Below, piece by piece: positions 10,041 to 19,385 of a DNA stretch of 64,000 bases. The notes under the pieces are model-generated. The model saw only the letters and a list, made by a program, of their open reading frames with translations. It was not told the origin of the DNA and did not search any database. The stretch is from Corynebacterium pseudokroppenstedtii (GTDB lineage Bacteria > Actinomycetota > Actinomycetes > Mycobacteriales > Mycobacteriaceae). Numbering within the stretch: the stretch's first letter is position 1; every line of letters begins with the position of its first letter. The DNA lies in assembly GCF_019754945.1 (NCBI RefSeq), contig NZ_JAEUWU010000002.1, positions 186,001 to 250,000 of the forward strand, written 5' to 3'. A program made the translations under genes and the position numbers.

Positions 10041-10216
10041 AAGTAAATCTCGGGACATCCCACCGGACGATGGGGCCCGAGATTCGCGTTTTCTAGATCA
10101 AATACACCGTGGGTTTCGGGGGTTATACGGCCCCTCGGTAGCGTGATCCCTGCCTCTTGAACAGCACTTCGCACTGTTCGCTCAGGCACTTGGAAGTTGG
10201 CAGTTGCTTCCGCCAC
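10019..10216 (-). CDS. Short reading frame with HTH-like sequence, possible gene remnant
   Basis: The frame encodes about 65 residues from a GTG codon. The open frame continues roughly 17 codons upstream of that codon without a better start. The part reading EWPTVAEATANFQVPERTVR resembles the HTH of small DNA-binding proteins. The C-terminal third overlaps a 9-bp-stem hairpin and looks non-coding. It may be a decayed gene in the gap between senX3 and gpmA, or chance. The rest of 10217-10297 shows nothing. Confidence 0.2.
   Translation of the reverse strand: MAEATANFQVPERTVRSAVQEAGITLPRGRITPETHGVFDLENANLGPHRPVGCPEIYFFTTRML
10046..10092 (+). terminator. Hairpin with following T-run between gpmA and senX3
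   Basis: AATCTCGGG (10046-10054) pairs perfectly with CCCGAGATT (10076-10084) around a 21-base loop and is followed by CGCGTTTTCT. It is terminator-like on the plus strand, but no plus-strand gene precedes it. It could serve as a barrier or as an attenuator of a small transcript starting near the TTCAC repeats. Confidence 0.45.
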
Positions 10217-10297
10217 CGTGGGCCATTCTCCTGTCGCTGCTATCCCCCCCGTATTACTGCGCGCTCGCTATAACTGCGCGCTCAGGAGCTCAAGCGT

Positions 10298-11044
10298 TTA
10301 CTTCGAGCCCTGGTTAGCGACGGCGGCAGCTCCGGCGGCAGCAGCCTCCGGATCCAAGTAGGTTCCGCCGGGGTTCACAACGGAACCGTCCTCGGCGATC
10401 TCGTAGACCAGCGGAATACCGGTCGGGATGTTCAGGCCGGCGATGTCGTCGTCGGAAATGTTGTCCAGGTGCTTGACCAGCGCACGCAGGGAGTTACCGT
10501 GAGCGGCGATCAGGACGGTCTGCCCCTTCTGAGCGCGCGGGAGGATTTCTTCCTTGAAGTACGGGACGAAGCGGGCGACGACGTCCTTCAGGCACTCCGT
10601 CTTCGGGACCGAGTCAAGGTTGGCGTAGCGCGGGTCGTCGGACTGCGAGTACTCCGCGCCGTCCTCGAGCTCTGGCGGGCGGGTGTCGTAGGAACGACGC
10701 CATGCCATGAACTTTTCGTTACCGTACTTTTCCTTGGTATCGGCTTTGTTCAGGCCCTGCAGCGCACCGTAGTGACGCTCGTTCAGGCGCCAGTCGCGGA
10801 TGACCGGGATCCACAGCCGGTCGGCAGCGTTGAGGGCGATATCAGCGGTGCGGATAGCCCGTCGTAACAGGGAGGTGTAGAGCACCTCGGGGTGAAGGCC
10901 CTTTTCCTTGATGAGCTCGCCACCGCGCTTGGCTTCTGCCTCGCCTTTTTCAGTGAGATCAACATCGACCCAACCCGTGAACTGGTTGGTGGAATTCCAC
11001 TGGCTCTGGCCATGACGAAGAAGAATAAGTTTTCCGTTACTCAT
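10298..11044 (-). CDS. gpmA: 2,3-bisphosphoglycerate-dependent phosphoglycerate mutase
   Basis: The 248-residue cytosolic enzyme interconverts 3- and 2-phosphoglycerate in glycolysis and gluconeogenesis. The [10 protein letters not shown] motif at residues 7-16 carries the phospho-His. The family motif [17 protein letters not shown] and the second His in [15 protein letters not shown] are also present. The length is typical of dPGM. It sits between senX3 and the YbjN-like gene, the order conserved in corynebacteria and mycobacteria. The C-terminal tail is Ala-rich. Confidence 0.97.
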   Translation of the reverse strand: MSNGKLILLRHGQSQWNSTNQFTGWVDVDLTEKGEAEAKRGGELIKEKGLHPEVLYTSLLRRAIRTADIALNAADRLWIPVIRDWRLNERHYGALQGLNKADTKEKYGNEKFMAWRRSYDTRPPELEDGAEYSQSDDPRYANLDSVPKTECLKDVVARFVPYFKEEILPRAQKGQTVLIAAHGNSLRALVKHLDNISDDDIAGLNIPTGIPLVYEIAEDGSVVNPGGTYLDPEAAAAGAAAVANQGSK

Positions 11045-11117
11045 GCCCTCTATCGTGCCACGAATGGCAACACCTTGCCTAGTGTGCCTGGATTATACCC
11101 AGCACACGGGGCGGCGA

Positions 11118-11150
11118 CTACTCCCCGGCTACTCCCCGGCTACTCCCCGG
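11118..11150. repeat. Three perfect tandem copies of an 11-bp unit
   Basis: CTACTCCCCGG is repeated three times without change at 11118-11128, 11129-11139 and 11140-11150. It lies between the end of the YbjN-like gene and the start of gpmA. Read in the gene direction the unit is CCGGGGAGTAG, which contains a ribosome-binding-like GGGGAG and an in-phase TAG. Copy number may vary between strains. Confidence 0.85.
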
Positions 11151-11161
11151 CAACGTAACAG

Positions 11162-11653
11162 CTACTCCTCAGCAGGCCGGAGAGCCTCGAACGCTTCCAG
11201 GTTTCTGGTGGATTCACCGCGACTTAACCGCCACGCCCATTCTTTGCGGATGGATTCCTCGAACCCCATCTCAAGCATCCGGTTGAAATCGTTATCCGCC
11301 CGGTCCAGCAGCTGCCCCAAGGCTCGATCCAGGTCCTGCGGGCTCAGATTCGCCGGAAGGTATCCGGCCAGATAGATGTCATTATTGGCGTCGAGAGTGT
11401 AGGCAACACCGAATGTCTTGTTGTTCTTCTGCAACAGGAACCGGTACACGTCGGCCTGTTTTTCCTCGACGGCACGGCACACAAACGCTTCGATGCGCAG
11501 GTAATTCTGCCCCGGGATCAGCAGCGCAACAGTTTTCAGCCGCCTAGTGCCCGGCAGAATAACGGCCACAAAGTCCTTGCCCTCGGGGGCGTCGTACTCA
11601 ATGCCGGCTTCGTCGAGGAGTTTGATCAGGTCGTTCTTGGTCATACTCCCCAT
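11162..11653 (-). CDS. YbjN-domain protein (Rv0487-like)
   Basis: This 163-residue protein is a YbjN/type III secretion chaperone-like fold. Recognisable stretches are AGIEYDAPEGKDFVAVILPG, the central YLRIEAFVCRAVEEKQADVYRF (split here over two strands and a helix) and the C-terminal LDRALGQLLDRADNDFNRML. It has no catalytic motif; YbjN proteins are poorly understood and thought to be chaperone- or stress-related. It follows mshA by eight bases and precedes gpmA, as in mycobacteria, so it is probably cotranscribed with mshA. The start at 11653 has AGAGG five bases upstream. Confidence 0.85.
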   Translation of the reverse strand: MGSMTKNDLIKLLDEAGIEYDAPEGKDFVAVILPGTRRLKTVALLIPGQNYLRIEAFVCRAVEEKQADVYRFLLQKNNKTFGVAYTLDANNDIYLAGYLPANLSPQDLDRALGQLLDRADNDFNRMLEMGFEESIRKEWAWRLSRGESTRNLEAFEALRPAEE

Positions 11654-11661
11654 TGTGGCCT

Positions 11662-12951
11662 CTATGACTCCCCGGCGCGGTCACTTCCGCAACGAACGCG
11701 GGGGCCTTTCCGGATTGCATCCTCATAGATGTCGCTCAGGTGGCGTGCTGAGCTGGCCCAGGAGAACCTGGAGGCGTGGGCGGTGGCGTTTTCACCCATC
11801 GCGATTCGGCGGTCGTCGTCGTCGCACAGGGATTGCAAGGCTGCGGCCCAGTCGGCGGGATCATGGCCGTCGACGAGGATTCCGCTGGTGCCGTCGTCGA
11901 TAGTGATGGGCAGTCCACCGGCACGAGCTGCGACGACGGGGGTACCGGATGCTTGGGCTTCGACGGCGACGAGCCCGAACGATTCGTTATAACTGGGGAT
12001 GGCGACGATGTCGGCGGCGCGGTAGACGCTGGCGAGGTCCTCTGGCGGGCGGGGTGCGAGGAATCGGACGATGGGGGCGATGCCGAGATCGCGGGTGAGG
12101 TCTTCGAATTCGGTGGGCCGCGCGAGCCCGTTGCCAGATGGTCCGCCACACATGAGCACACGTAGTTCCTGGTCAGGGCGCTGTTTCATCATGTCGGCGA
12201 CGGCCCGCAGGAGGACTTGTGGGCCTTTCAATCGCTGCATGCGCCCGACGAACGCGATGACCGTGGCGTGCAGGGGGACGCCGAGTTCGCGTCGGCTGCG
12301 TTCGGTTGCACGGTCGGATCCGGGTGAGAATTGTGTGACATCGGCACCGGGGAGGACGACGTTGATGTGCTCGGGGTCGGCGTCGTAGTGGAAGACCAGG
12401 TTGTCTTTGCCCGCTTCGGTATTGACGACGAGGCGATCTGCGTTATCCACGATTTGTTGTTCACAGATGCGGCGTGATTCGGGTTCGGGGCGGTCGCCCG
12501 TGGCCAGCGCGCTGTTCTTCACCAGCGCCAGGGTGTGCGCGGTGTGAACCTGTGGGACTCGCCATAGATCGCGAAGAAGCCACCCCACCTGTCCGCTCAT
12601 CCAATAGTGTGAATGAATGAGCGAGTAGGACACTTTTTCACATTGCGCGAATTCGATGATGCCGCTGGTAAACGCGACCATTTGTGTGGGCAGTTCCTCT
12701 TTGCTGAGCCCTTCGTAGGGCCCGGCAATGATGTTAATGAGCCGCACATTCGGTGCGAGCTGAACGATTTTCCCCTGGCTGGAGCGTGTGGCGCGGGTGA
12801 AAATGTCAACCTCGTAGCCCAGTGCGCCGAGTTCTAATGAGGTGGATCGGATGTAGACGTTCATTCCTCCGGCATCACCGACCCCCGGTTGTTCAATGGG
12901 GGAGGTGTGCATCGAAATCACGGCGATCCGGCCGCGAGGTGTAGTGCTCAT
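11662..12951 (-). CDS. mshA: D-inositol-3-phosphate glycosyltransferase, mycothiol synthesis
   Basis: The enzyme has about 429 residues and is a GT-B retaining transferase of family GT4. It transfers N-acetylglucosamine from UDP-GlcNAc to 1-L-myo-inositol-1-phosphate, the first committed step of mycothiol synthesis. The N-terminal glycine-rich acceptor motif ([13 protein letters not shown]), the middle [15 protein letters not shown] and the EX7E region [20 protein letters not shown] are all visible. The start at 12951 ([15 protein letters not shown]) is preferred. An upstream in-frame start at 12987 is a TTG and would add 12 unsupported residues. Confidence 0.95.
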   Translation of the reverse strand: MSTTPRGRIAVISMHTSPIEQPGVGDAGGMNVYIRSTSLELGALGYEVDIFTRATRSSQGKIVQLAPNVRLINIIAGPYEGLSKEELPTQMVAFTSGIIEFAQCEKVSYSLIHSHYWMSGQVGWLLRDLWRVPQVHTAHTLALVKNSALATGDRPEPESRRICEQQIVDNADRLVVNTEAGKDNLVFHYDADPEHINVVLPGADVTQFSPGSDRATERSRRELGVPLHATVIAFVGRMQRLKGPQVLLRAVADMMKQRPDQELRVLMCGGPSGNGLARPTEFEDLTRDLGIAPIVRFLAPRPPEDLASVYRAADIVAIPSYNESFGLVAVEAQASGTPVVAARAGGLPITIDDGTSGILVDGHDPADWAAALQSLCDDDDRRIAMGENATAHASRFSWASSARHLSDIYEDAIRKGPRVRCGSDRAGES

Positions 12952-13072
12952 GCTTTCAAGGGTGGATGAGATTGCCACACCGTGCAAGCGTCACGTGGCA
13001 CTTCGGCCTCCTGGTACGCGGGTGCTCCGGCCTGGTCTGCGAAACTCTCCCCACCCGTGATAGTTTTTGGGT

Positions 13073-13086
13073 ATAAAAATTTTTAT
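13073..13086. promoter_or_regulatory. AT-rich 14-bp palindrome in the fadD promoter
   Basis: ATAAAAATTTTTAT is a perfect palindrome in an otherwise GC-rich gap between mshA and fadD, about 75 bases ahead of fadD. It includes a TATAAA-like -10 element. It may be promoter core, an operator for a fatty-acid regulator, or both. Confidence 0.4.
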
Positions 13087-13162
13087 CAGGGGGTGGTTCG
13101 CGTTAGGGTGAAAACTTACCTGAATGTCCTCACACGAGATATCGACACCAGAAAGAACAGAC

Positions 13163-14878
13163 ATGGGAGCAACCGACGACAAAACCTGGCTACAGTACTA
13201 CCCCGATTGGACCGGCCACCAGCTGGATTATGAGGGCATGACACTGTCCACCATTTACCGCGACAACCTTGCTAAATTTGGCAACCGACCAGGCGTTTCC
13301 TTCTTCGGCGCCGAACAATCGTGGAAAGATGTCGATCAAGACGTACGACGGGCCGCGGCCGGACTTTACGCGCTCGGAGTGCGTCGGGGTGACCGCGTCG
13401 CGATCCTCATGCCCAACTGCCCCCAGCATGTCCATGCTTTCTTCGCCTGCATCATGTTGGGCGCGGTGCCCGTCGAGCACAACCCGCTCTACACCGCCCC
13501 GGAGCTCAAAGGCCCCTTCGCGGACCACGGTGCTCGCATCGCCATCGTGTGGGACAAATCGGTGGAAATGGTCGAAACGCTCCGCAGGGACCCGCACACC
13601 GCTCTCGACACCATCGTCTCGGTGGACATGACAAAGGCCATGCCCCTGCACTACCGCATCGCCCTCCGCATCCCGCTCCCGCCTCTGGCCACCATGCGGA
13701 ATAAGCTCACAACCTCCGTCGACGGGACTGTGCCCTGGGAAACACTGGTTTCCGACGGCTTAGGTGGGGACGGATCCACCATCGAGCCCTATGAGGCGGA
13801 TCCCGACGACCCCGCGCTGATTCTGTACACGTCCGGGACGACGGGGGCGCCGAAGGGTGCTGAGCTCCGCCACCGGAACTTGGTGGCCAATGTCGTCCAG
13901 GGCAAGGCGTGGGTGCCTGACCTGCGCCCTGGCAAAGAAACGTTCCTTGTCGCTTTGCCCATGTTCCACGCCTATGGCATCACGATGAATATGCTGTTCG
14001 GCCCGTTTATTGGTGGCGCCAAGCTCATCTTGCTGCCGACGCCGGACATGAAACTCATCATGTCGATCATGAAGAAGCAGACGCCGACGTGGCTGCCCGG
14101 GGTGCCCACCCTGTACGGGCGCATCGCCCAGGAGGCCGCGGAGAAGGGTATCGACATCCACGGGGTGCGCAATTCGTTCTCGGGGGCGTCGTCGTTGCCC
14201 GTGTCCACCGTCGAAAAGTGGGAAGCCCTGACCAAGGGGCACCTGATCGAGGGCTACGGGCTGACGGAGACCTCGCCGATCATCGCCGGAAATCCCATGA
14301 CCGACCATCGACGCCCCGGGTACGTCGGCATTCCGTTCCCAGACACCATTATTCGGATTGCGGACAAAGATAATTTGGACCGCACCATGCCCGACGGGGA
14401 AGCCGGCGAGCTGCTGGTCAAAGGCCCACAGGTTTTCTCTGGCTACATCAATGCCCCCGAGGCCAACGCGAAGAGCTTCCACGACGGCTGGTACATCACC
14501 GGCGACGTGGGAATCATGGAGCCCGACGGGTTCATTCGGTTGGTCGCGCGGACCAAGGAGATCATCATCACCGGCGGGTTTAACGTGTACCCGCAAGAGG
14601 TGGAGGACGTTCTGAACCAGCATCCCGATGTGGAGGACTCCACCGTAGTCGGCCTGCCGCGCGAGGATGGGTCAGAAACCGTTGTCGCTGCTATCAGCCT
14701 TGAGCCCGGCGCGGCCCTGGATCCGGAGGGTCTGAAGGATTACTGCCGGAAGTCTCTGGCCCGGTACAAGGTGCCCCGCACGTTCTACCACTTTGATGAT
14801 TTGCCGCGAGATCAGATGGGGAAGATCCGCCGACGCGATGTTCGCGATGACATCATTGAGCGGTCGAAGCGGAGCTAG
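13163..14878 (+). CDS. fadD: Long-chain fatty acid--CoA ligase
   Basis: The enzyme has about 571 residues and belongs to the ANL superfamily. It activates fatty acids to acyl-CoA via acyl-AMP. The ATP/AMP motif LYTSGTTGAPKGAEL lies near residue 220. GYGLTETSPI, the hinge-region GWYITGDVGIMEPDGFIRLV and the C-terminal GGFNVYPQEVEDVL and DQMGKIRRRDVRDD (catalytic Lys) motifs follow in order. It is intact and of normal length. It supports growth on host or medium lipids, which also fits the nearby glyoxylate shunt. Start 13163 is chosen for the GAAAG upstream; 13124 is an alternative. Confidence 0.95.
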   Translation: MGATDDKTWLQYYPDWTGHQLDYEGMTLSTIYRDNLAKFGNRPGVSFFGAEQSWKDVDQDVRRAAAGLYALGVRRGDRVAILMPNCPQHVHAFFACIMLGAVPVEHNPLYTAPELKGPFADHGARIAIVWDKSVEMVETLRRDPHTALDTIVSVDMTKAMPLHYRIALRIPLPPLATMRNKLTTSVDGTVPWETLVSDGLGGDGSTIEPYEADPDDPALILYTSGTTGAPKGAELRHRNLVANVVQGKAWVPDLRPGKETFLVALPMFHAYGITMNMLFGPFIGGAKLILLPTPDMKLIMSIMKKQTPTWLPGVPTLYGRIAQEAAEKGIDIHGVRNSFSGASSLPVSTVEKWEALTKGHLIEGYGLTETSPIIAGNPMTDHRRPGYVGIPFPDTIIRIADKDNLDRTMPDGEAGELLVKGPQVFSGYINAPEANAKSFHDGWYITGDVGIMEPDGFIRLVARTKEIIITGGFNVYPQEVEDVLNQHPDVEDSTVVGLPREDGSETVVAAISLEPGAALDPEGLKDYCRKSLARYKVPRTFYHFDDLPRDQMGKIRRRDVRDDIIERSKRS

Positions 14879-14888
14879 AACGCCCGGT

Positions 14889-16112
14889 CTAAAACCCCAC
14901 CCACACCGGCTCGGGTTCCAAGCTCACGCCGAAAACGTCCCGGACGTGATCCTGCACCGCGTGGGCGAGCTCGACGATATCCGCGCTGCTCGCTCCGCCG
15001 CGGTTGGTCAACGCCAGCGTGTGCTTCGTAGACAATGACGCAGGAGCATGCGCATGGACTTTCCACCCCTTCGTCAGCCCCGACTTATCGATCAACCACG
15101 CTGCCGATAGCTTCACACGATCGCCGACAGGGAACGCCGGCATCGATTCCGCGACGTCATCACCGCACCGCTGGCGGACAGCCTCGCGGATAAGGGGGAG
15201 GGCGTCCGCGTCGATAATGGGGTTAGTGAAGAACGATCCGGCTGACCAGGTGTCATGATCGTTCTCGTCGAGAACCATGCGCTTACCGTGGCGCAGCTGA
15301 AGGACCGCCTTACGCACCGCCGCGGCTGGTCGTCGGGCGCCACCTTCCTGAGCTGATTCTTCCGGGGTCACCCCTAAGCGCCGGGCCAGCTCGCCGTAGC
15401 GAAGCGGAGCCGACACTCCCCCAGGCATCAATTGGAACTCCACGGCCGTCACCACGGCGCGCCGGGTGAACTTGATGTTCGAGTAGCGGTAGGCCAGGTC
15501 AAGGGCATCAGGGGTGACCCACTCCTGTGAACCCGCCTCATGCTCATCATCGCCACAATACGTCAACAACACGCGCTGCAGAACTGAGGAGACCTCAACG
15601 CCATACGCTCCCACATTCTGCACCGGCGTCGCGCCAACAGACCCTGGAATCCCCGACAGGCACTCCAATCCGCCCAAGCCCGATGTCACGGTCGCAGCCA
15701 CGAGGGCATCCCACTCGACGCCACCGAAACAGCTCACCGTGCCTTCATGAACGTCCATCATGACGGGCGCTAGCTGCGATTCGTCATCGTCGGGATCATC
15801 CAAAATCGGCCGCCGGACCATCAGATGAACGGCAATCAGCTCCTCCACCGACGGGCTCTCCGCGACCACCAAGTTGGATCCACCGCCGACGACAATCCAC
15901 GGCACCTGAGCATCAACGACGGCTTTCACCACTACAGCGACGGCACCGGGGGTCGTCACCTCAATGACAGCGCGCGGAGTACCACCGATGCGCAACGTCG
16001 TTAAGTCCGCGAACGACTTCCCGCGGACAACAGACACACCAATGGTCGCGTCCAGGCGCTCCAGGAGGTCATCGGTAGAACCCTGCTGCTGACTCGTCGG
16101 TAAAGAACTCAT
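14889..16112 (-). CDS. murB: UDP-N-acetylenolpyruvoylglucosamine reductase
   Basis: This 407-residue flavoprotein reduces UDP-GlcNAc-enolpyruvate to UDP-MurNAc with NADPH, the second committed step of peptidoglycan synthesis. The FAD-binding segment TTLRIGGTP...VVGGGSNLVVAE is near the N-terminus. GLECLSGIPGSVGATPVQNVGAYG marks the FAD/substrate site (quoted in two overlapping parts: GLECLSGIPGSVG and ATPVQNVGAYG). The proton-donor Ser is in DTWSAGSFFTNPI, and the C-terminal catalytic Glu lies in the last segment. It is longer than E. coli MurB because of insertions typical of actinobacteria. It converges on fadD. Confidence 0.95.
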   Translation of the reverse strand: MSSLPTSQQQGSTDDLLERLDATIGVSVVRGKSFADLTTLRIGGTPRAVIEVTTPGAVAVVVKAVVDAQVPWIVVGGGSNLVVAESPSVEELIAVHLMVRRPILDDPDDDESQLAPVMMDVHEGTVSCFGGVEWDALVAATVTSGLGGLECLSGIPGSVGATPVQNVGAYGVEVSSVLQRVLLTYCGDDEHEAGSQEWVTPDALDLAYRYSNIKFTRRAVVTAVEFQLMPGGVSAPLRYGELARRLGVTPEESAQEGGARRPAAAVRKAVLQLRHGKRMVLDENDHDTWSAGSFFTNPIIDADALPLIREAVRQRCGDDVAESMPAFPVGDRVKLSAAWLIDKSGLTKGWKVHAHAPASLSTKHTLALTNRGGASSADIVELAHAVQDHVRDVFGVSLEPEPVWVGF

Positions 16113-16263
16113 CTGCTCAGCCTTAGTGTCGGATTGGCGGGCTGCCGTTCAGCCCCGGTTGACTCGTGACAGTACGGCCCCTCAGTCTACGATCACTATC
16201 GACGAGTGGGTAGTACACCATCCACGCCACCGCTATCGACGCTTCCGACCGCACTCTCCTGCT

Positions 16264-17151
16264 ATGGACAAACCCTCAACCCCACATGGAAATCACCACC
16301 ACCCCGATTCTGGTAATCACCACATCACCCCGGGGACACGGAACCTCCGCGCCCATAATGTCCGCACACCGTCGTGGAGCGGGAGTGGGCCCGTCGGGAC
16401 CGTGACGCGGGGAACGACGGGTATTAACCGACTGCGGCGATGCGATCGATGGGTTGTTCATAACGCGGACCTGCGCCGCGCGCTCCTCCATGCGGATAGG
16501 CCTCTGGCCGTGGATGTTGGCTACGGCGCGAGCTGGACAACGACATGCGAGTGGGCGGCCCGTTTGCACACCATTCGTCCTACTATCGACGTCACTGGGC
16601 TGGAGATCGACCCCGAGCGCGTCCTCCCCGACCGCGATGGAGTTCATTTCGCGCTGGGCGGTTTTGAGCTGGCCGGGCTACGCCCGCATCTTGTCCGCGC
16701 GTTCAATGTGCTGCGGCAATACGATGTCGCGGATGTTCACGCCGCGTGGGACACGATGCAATCGCGGCTCGCGCCGGGCGGGCACATTATCGAGGGCACC
16801 TGCGACGAACTAGGCCGCCGGTGTTCCTGGATTCTCCTCGATGCTGACGGGCCCCGCACACTGACCCTCTCATGGGACCCCTTCGACGTTAACAAGCCCT
16901 CTGACCTGGCCGAACGTCTGCCCAAAGTTCTGATCCACCGCAACGTTCCGGGCGATCCTGTCCACGATTTGTTTACGACGCTCGACGACGCGTGGAACAG
17001 AACAGCACCGTTCGATGTGTACGGCCCCCGCGTACGGTGGCGGGAAGCGCTGACCTACCTGCATCGATCTGGATTTCCTGTTGCTCCTCCACGGCGACGA
17101 ATCCGAGATAACGTCATTACCATTCCATGGGAGGTTGTTGCGGAAGGGTGA
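16264..17151 (+). CDS. Class I SAM-dependent methyltransferase-like protein
   Basis: The conserved part starts near TRGTTGINRLRRCDRW. A Rossmann methyltransferase core follows: LAVDVGYGASWTTTCEWA is motif I, VTGLEIDPERV the acidic motif II, and APGGHIIEGTCDE the later strand. The gene lies divergent from murB, where mycobacteria carry a similar conserved gene. The substrate is unknown. The frame is open from 16126 (a GTG, 13 bases from the murB start) and the first ATG is at 16264. A GTG at 16402 would remove a His/Pro-rich, poorly conserved leader. The start is therefore uncertain; the end is firm. Confidence 0.75.
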   Translation: MDKPSTPHGNHHHPDSGNHHITPGTRNLRAHNVRTPSWSGSGPVGTVTRGTTGINRLRRCDRWVVHNADLRRALLHADRPLAVDVGYGASWTTTCEWAARLHTIRPTIDVTGLEIDPERVLPDRDGVHFALGGFELAGLRPHLVRAFNVLRQYDVADVHAAWDTMQSRLAPGGHIIEGTCDELGRRCSWILLDADGPRTLTLSWDPFDVNKPSDLAERLPKVLIHRNVPGDPVHDLFTTLDDAWNRTAPFDVYGPRVRWREALTYLHRSGFPVAPPRRRIRDNVITIPWEVVAEG

Positions 17152-17184
17152 GGTATCCCCCAGGCTAGCCGTCTGTAGTCCTGC

Positions 17185-19119
17185 TCAGCCCAGCCGCTCG
17201 AGTTGCATATACGCTGGTAGAAGTCCGAAAACGGGATGGTACCCAATAGCTGTGATCCACTGGCGGATATCGATGCATTCGTCTGCGTTCACGACATGGC
17301 ATGCAATGTGTGAACCAGGGAAATGGGCGGAGCAGATCCGGTTCACTGCATCGTTGACCCCTTCAATTAGTGCATCGTGCTCTGGATTTTCTGCATCGTC
17401 ATCCCTATGCGCGATAGCTACCGTAATGCAGTGCCCGGCAGCGGACTCCGCTACCCGCGAATGCTTCACACCAACCCACGAGGCACCGCGGGGAACACAT
17501 TCCCGGAACGCCAAACGCACCGCAGCGAGTGCAATAGCCTGATCTGTGACAGCATCGCTTCGAACCCCGAGCGCTAATGGCCATAAGCACGGTAAGGCGG
17601 CCGAGTGAGATGCCCGGCGCGGATTACCTGGAGAAGTTCCGCCCGAACTTGCACTATCCGTCGCTGTACGAGTTTGGGCAGCAACTGGCGTTTCCGAGCG
17701 CGCTGTCCCCGCCCTCACTATCTCGACGGGAAAGTCCATCGCTGGATTCACTCCGAGTTCGTCCACTACATCGCAGACATCGTGAATCACGCTGCCCAGC
17801 GGAGCAGTAGCGTCAACCTCCATGGTAAGGAGTGGTCGATCTACTGAGTCCCGCATTAATGACACAACATTGGGGTGGACTGCCCACACGGTGGTTGTCG
17901 GGCTGGACGTATGTGTTTCTCGATCTGCAGAAATATCGTTGAGCTCAGACATGCCGGTCATTCCAGCCCGGACATCCTCCGACAGTCCCCACGTAGCCAA
18001 AGATTCCCACATCACGGTCGGCGTGGCGTGTGTCCCAAGACAGTCAGGATCAGCCAGCAAGCACTCGCGCTGCAACTGGTCAATGGCCTCGGCAGAGCGA
18101 AGATAATCACCCCATTGAATACGACGATCAATGAGAGTCCGATCTGGTGTAAACGAACGAGCCTCAATAACACCGCTCTCCGGATCACGATGCACGACGA
18201 CAGCCTTATGCTCCCTAATGGCCTGTGACTCTACGCTGAACGGAGAGGTGACAGCCTCACTCACAACGGAGGGGAAGCAATCGTCGGGCAGAATTCCTGT
18301 GTCCAGCGGAATTCTGTACAGAATGACCGGAGTTTCTTCAGCGTCGGGTTCGTGGACCGTGGAGGGAAAAGAAGAGTGGCGTCGGACATCGTGAAACACC
18401 GTTCGACAATCGACGGTACTTCCGAAAGCGGTCGCAAAGGCCTGGGCACGGTCTATGAGCCGCTCCAATACCCGCTCAGTAAAAATTGGATCCTCGGCGT
18501 GGACGTGCAAAGTGATGGGAGGGAAGAAAGATGCCGGTTCGATACCAGTCCGATGAGCAACGCTATACGCAAGACGACCGAAGGCCATCGTGCTGCCATC
18601 ATGGTTCGCGCTACCGGTCTCATAATTCCCCTCACTACAACGGTCCGCGTAGTCACGGGTTAGGTCCCGGATAGTGGAGCCAGGGAAATACTCACGCACG
18701 GCCAAGGCGAGAAGCCCCAATGGTTCGGCCAGATTCCAGAGCGGGATGTGCTCTGATAGTACTGAACCAGCTGTGGTTGTACTGATCTCGTGTGCCGTCG
18801 CGAGCGATGCGTCCGGGCTGTAATCACGGGGAGCATCACTGAAATCAACGACAGCAAAATCGCCGTTCGTGAGGCCACCGCCCGTTATGTGCAGATCCTG
18901 CGGGTAGACATAGCCCAGCGCTGTTTCGTCGAGGGGTGAACCTCCGAGAAGCCACTGAATATGCGTGTATTCTCGTTCGATCGCCTCGAGTGTGTGGGTA
19001 CATCCTCCGGCACTCTCGATCGAAATATGCCGTGCGGAACTCCCCGGTGTGAGTGCCAGCCCGCGCGAGTGCCGGGGAATAGCCAGCCCGCCGGTCCAGG
19101 CAGCAATCGTGATGTTCAC
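17185..19119 (-). CDS. Large hypothetical protein, 644 residues, no recognised domain
   Basis: I do not recognise this protein. The N-terminal two thirds (to about residue 440) are a mixed alpha/beta sequence rich in His and acidic residues, without a signal peptide or membrane segment. A Ser/Thr/Gly-rich linker near residues 490-510 separates a second globular part (about 515-644). That part contains AIALAAVRLAFRECVPRGAS, HCITVAIAHRDDD and FPGSHIACHVV. It converges on the methyltransferase gene. The base composition is like the core genes on its left rather than the AT-richer mobile region on its right. Confidence 0.6.
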   Translation of the reverse strand: MNITIAAWTGGLAIPRHSRGLALTPGSSARHISIESAGGCTHTLEAIEREYTHIQWLLGGSPLDETALGYVYPQDLHITGGGLTNGDFAVVDFSDAPRDYSPDASLATAHEISTTTAGSVLSEHIPLWNLAEPLGLLALAVREYFPGSTIRDLTRDYADRCSEGNYETGSANHDGSTMAFGRLAYSVAHRTGIEPASFFPPITLHVHAEDPIFTERVLERLIDRAQAFATAFGSTVDCRTVFHDVRRHSSFPSTVHEPDAEETPVILYRIPLDTGILPDDCFPSVVSEAVTSPFSVESQAIREHKAVVVHRDPESGVIEARSFTPDRTLIDRRIQWGDYLRSAEAIDQLQRECLLADPDCLGTHATPTVMWESLATWGLSEDVRAGMTGMSELNDISADRETHTSSPTTTVWAVHPNVVSLMRDSVDRPLLTMEVDATAPLGSVIHDVCDVVDELGVNPAMDFPVEIVRAGTARSETPVAAQTRTATDSASSGGTSPGNPRRASHSAALPCLWPLALGVRSDAVTDQAIALAAVRLAFRECVPRGASWVGVKHSRVAESAAGHCITVAIAHRDDDAENPEHDALIEGVNDAVNRICSAHFPGSHIACHVVNADECIDIRQWITAIGYHPVFGLLPAYMQLERLG

Positions 19120-19287
19120 GATGGCAGCTCAGCCTAGCTTTTCAAAAAGTGTCTCCCGAGCTGCGGATATGAAATCTCCCGAGAATTAATTCCCCGACTA
19201 GGGCTCTTCAACTGGCCGCGAATCAGGCCGTAGATTCGCCGTCTAACGATTGCTTTCCTCGGTCTAGCACATACTGTGGACATGGGA

Positions 19288-19326
19288 AAAGCTCGCCCAG
19301 CTTGACTAGACGAGCTTTAGAACATT
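19288..19326 (-). terminator. Terminator of the abi gene
   Basis: AAAGCTCG and CGAGCTTT (19288-19295 and 19311-19318) form an 8-bp stem around a 15-base loop. Read on the minus strand the stem is followed by a T-run (CGAGCTTTTCCC). It lies about 70 bases past the abi stop codon. The rest of 19120-19385 shows no gene. Confidence 0.6.
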
Positions 19327-19385
19327 TGTCTTATTGAATTGTCCAGAGCTTTTCAAGTCGACGTTCCACGACTAGAAAGTCAGTT

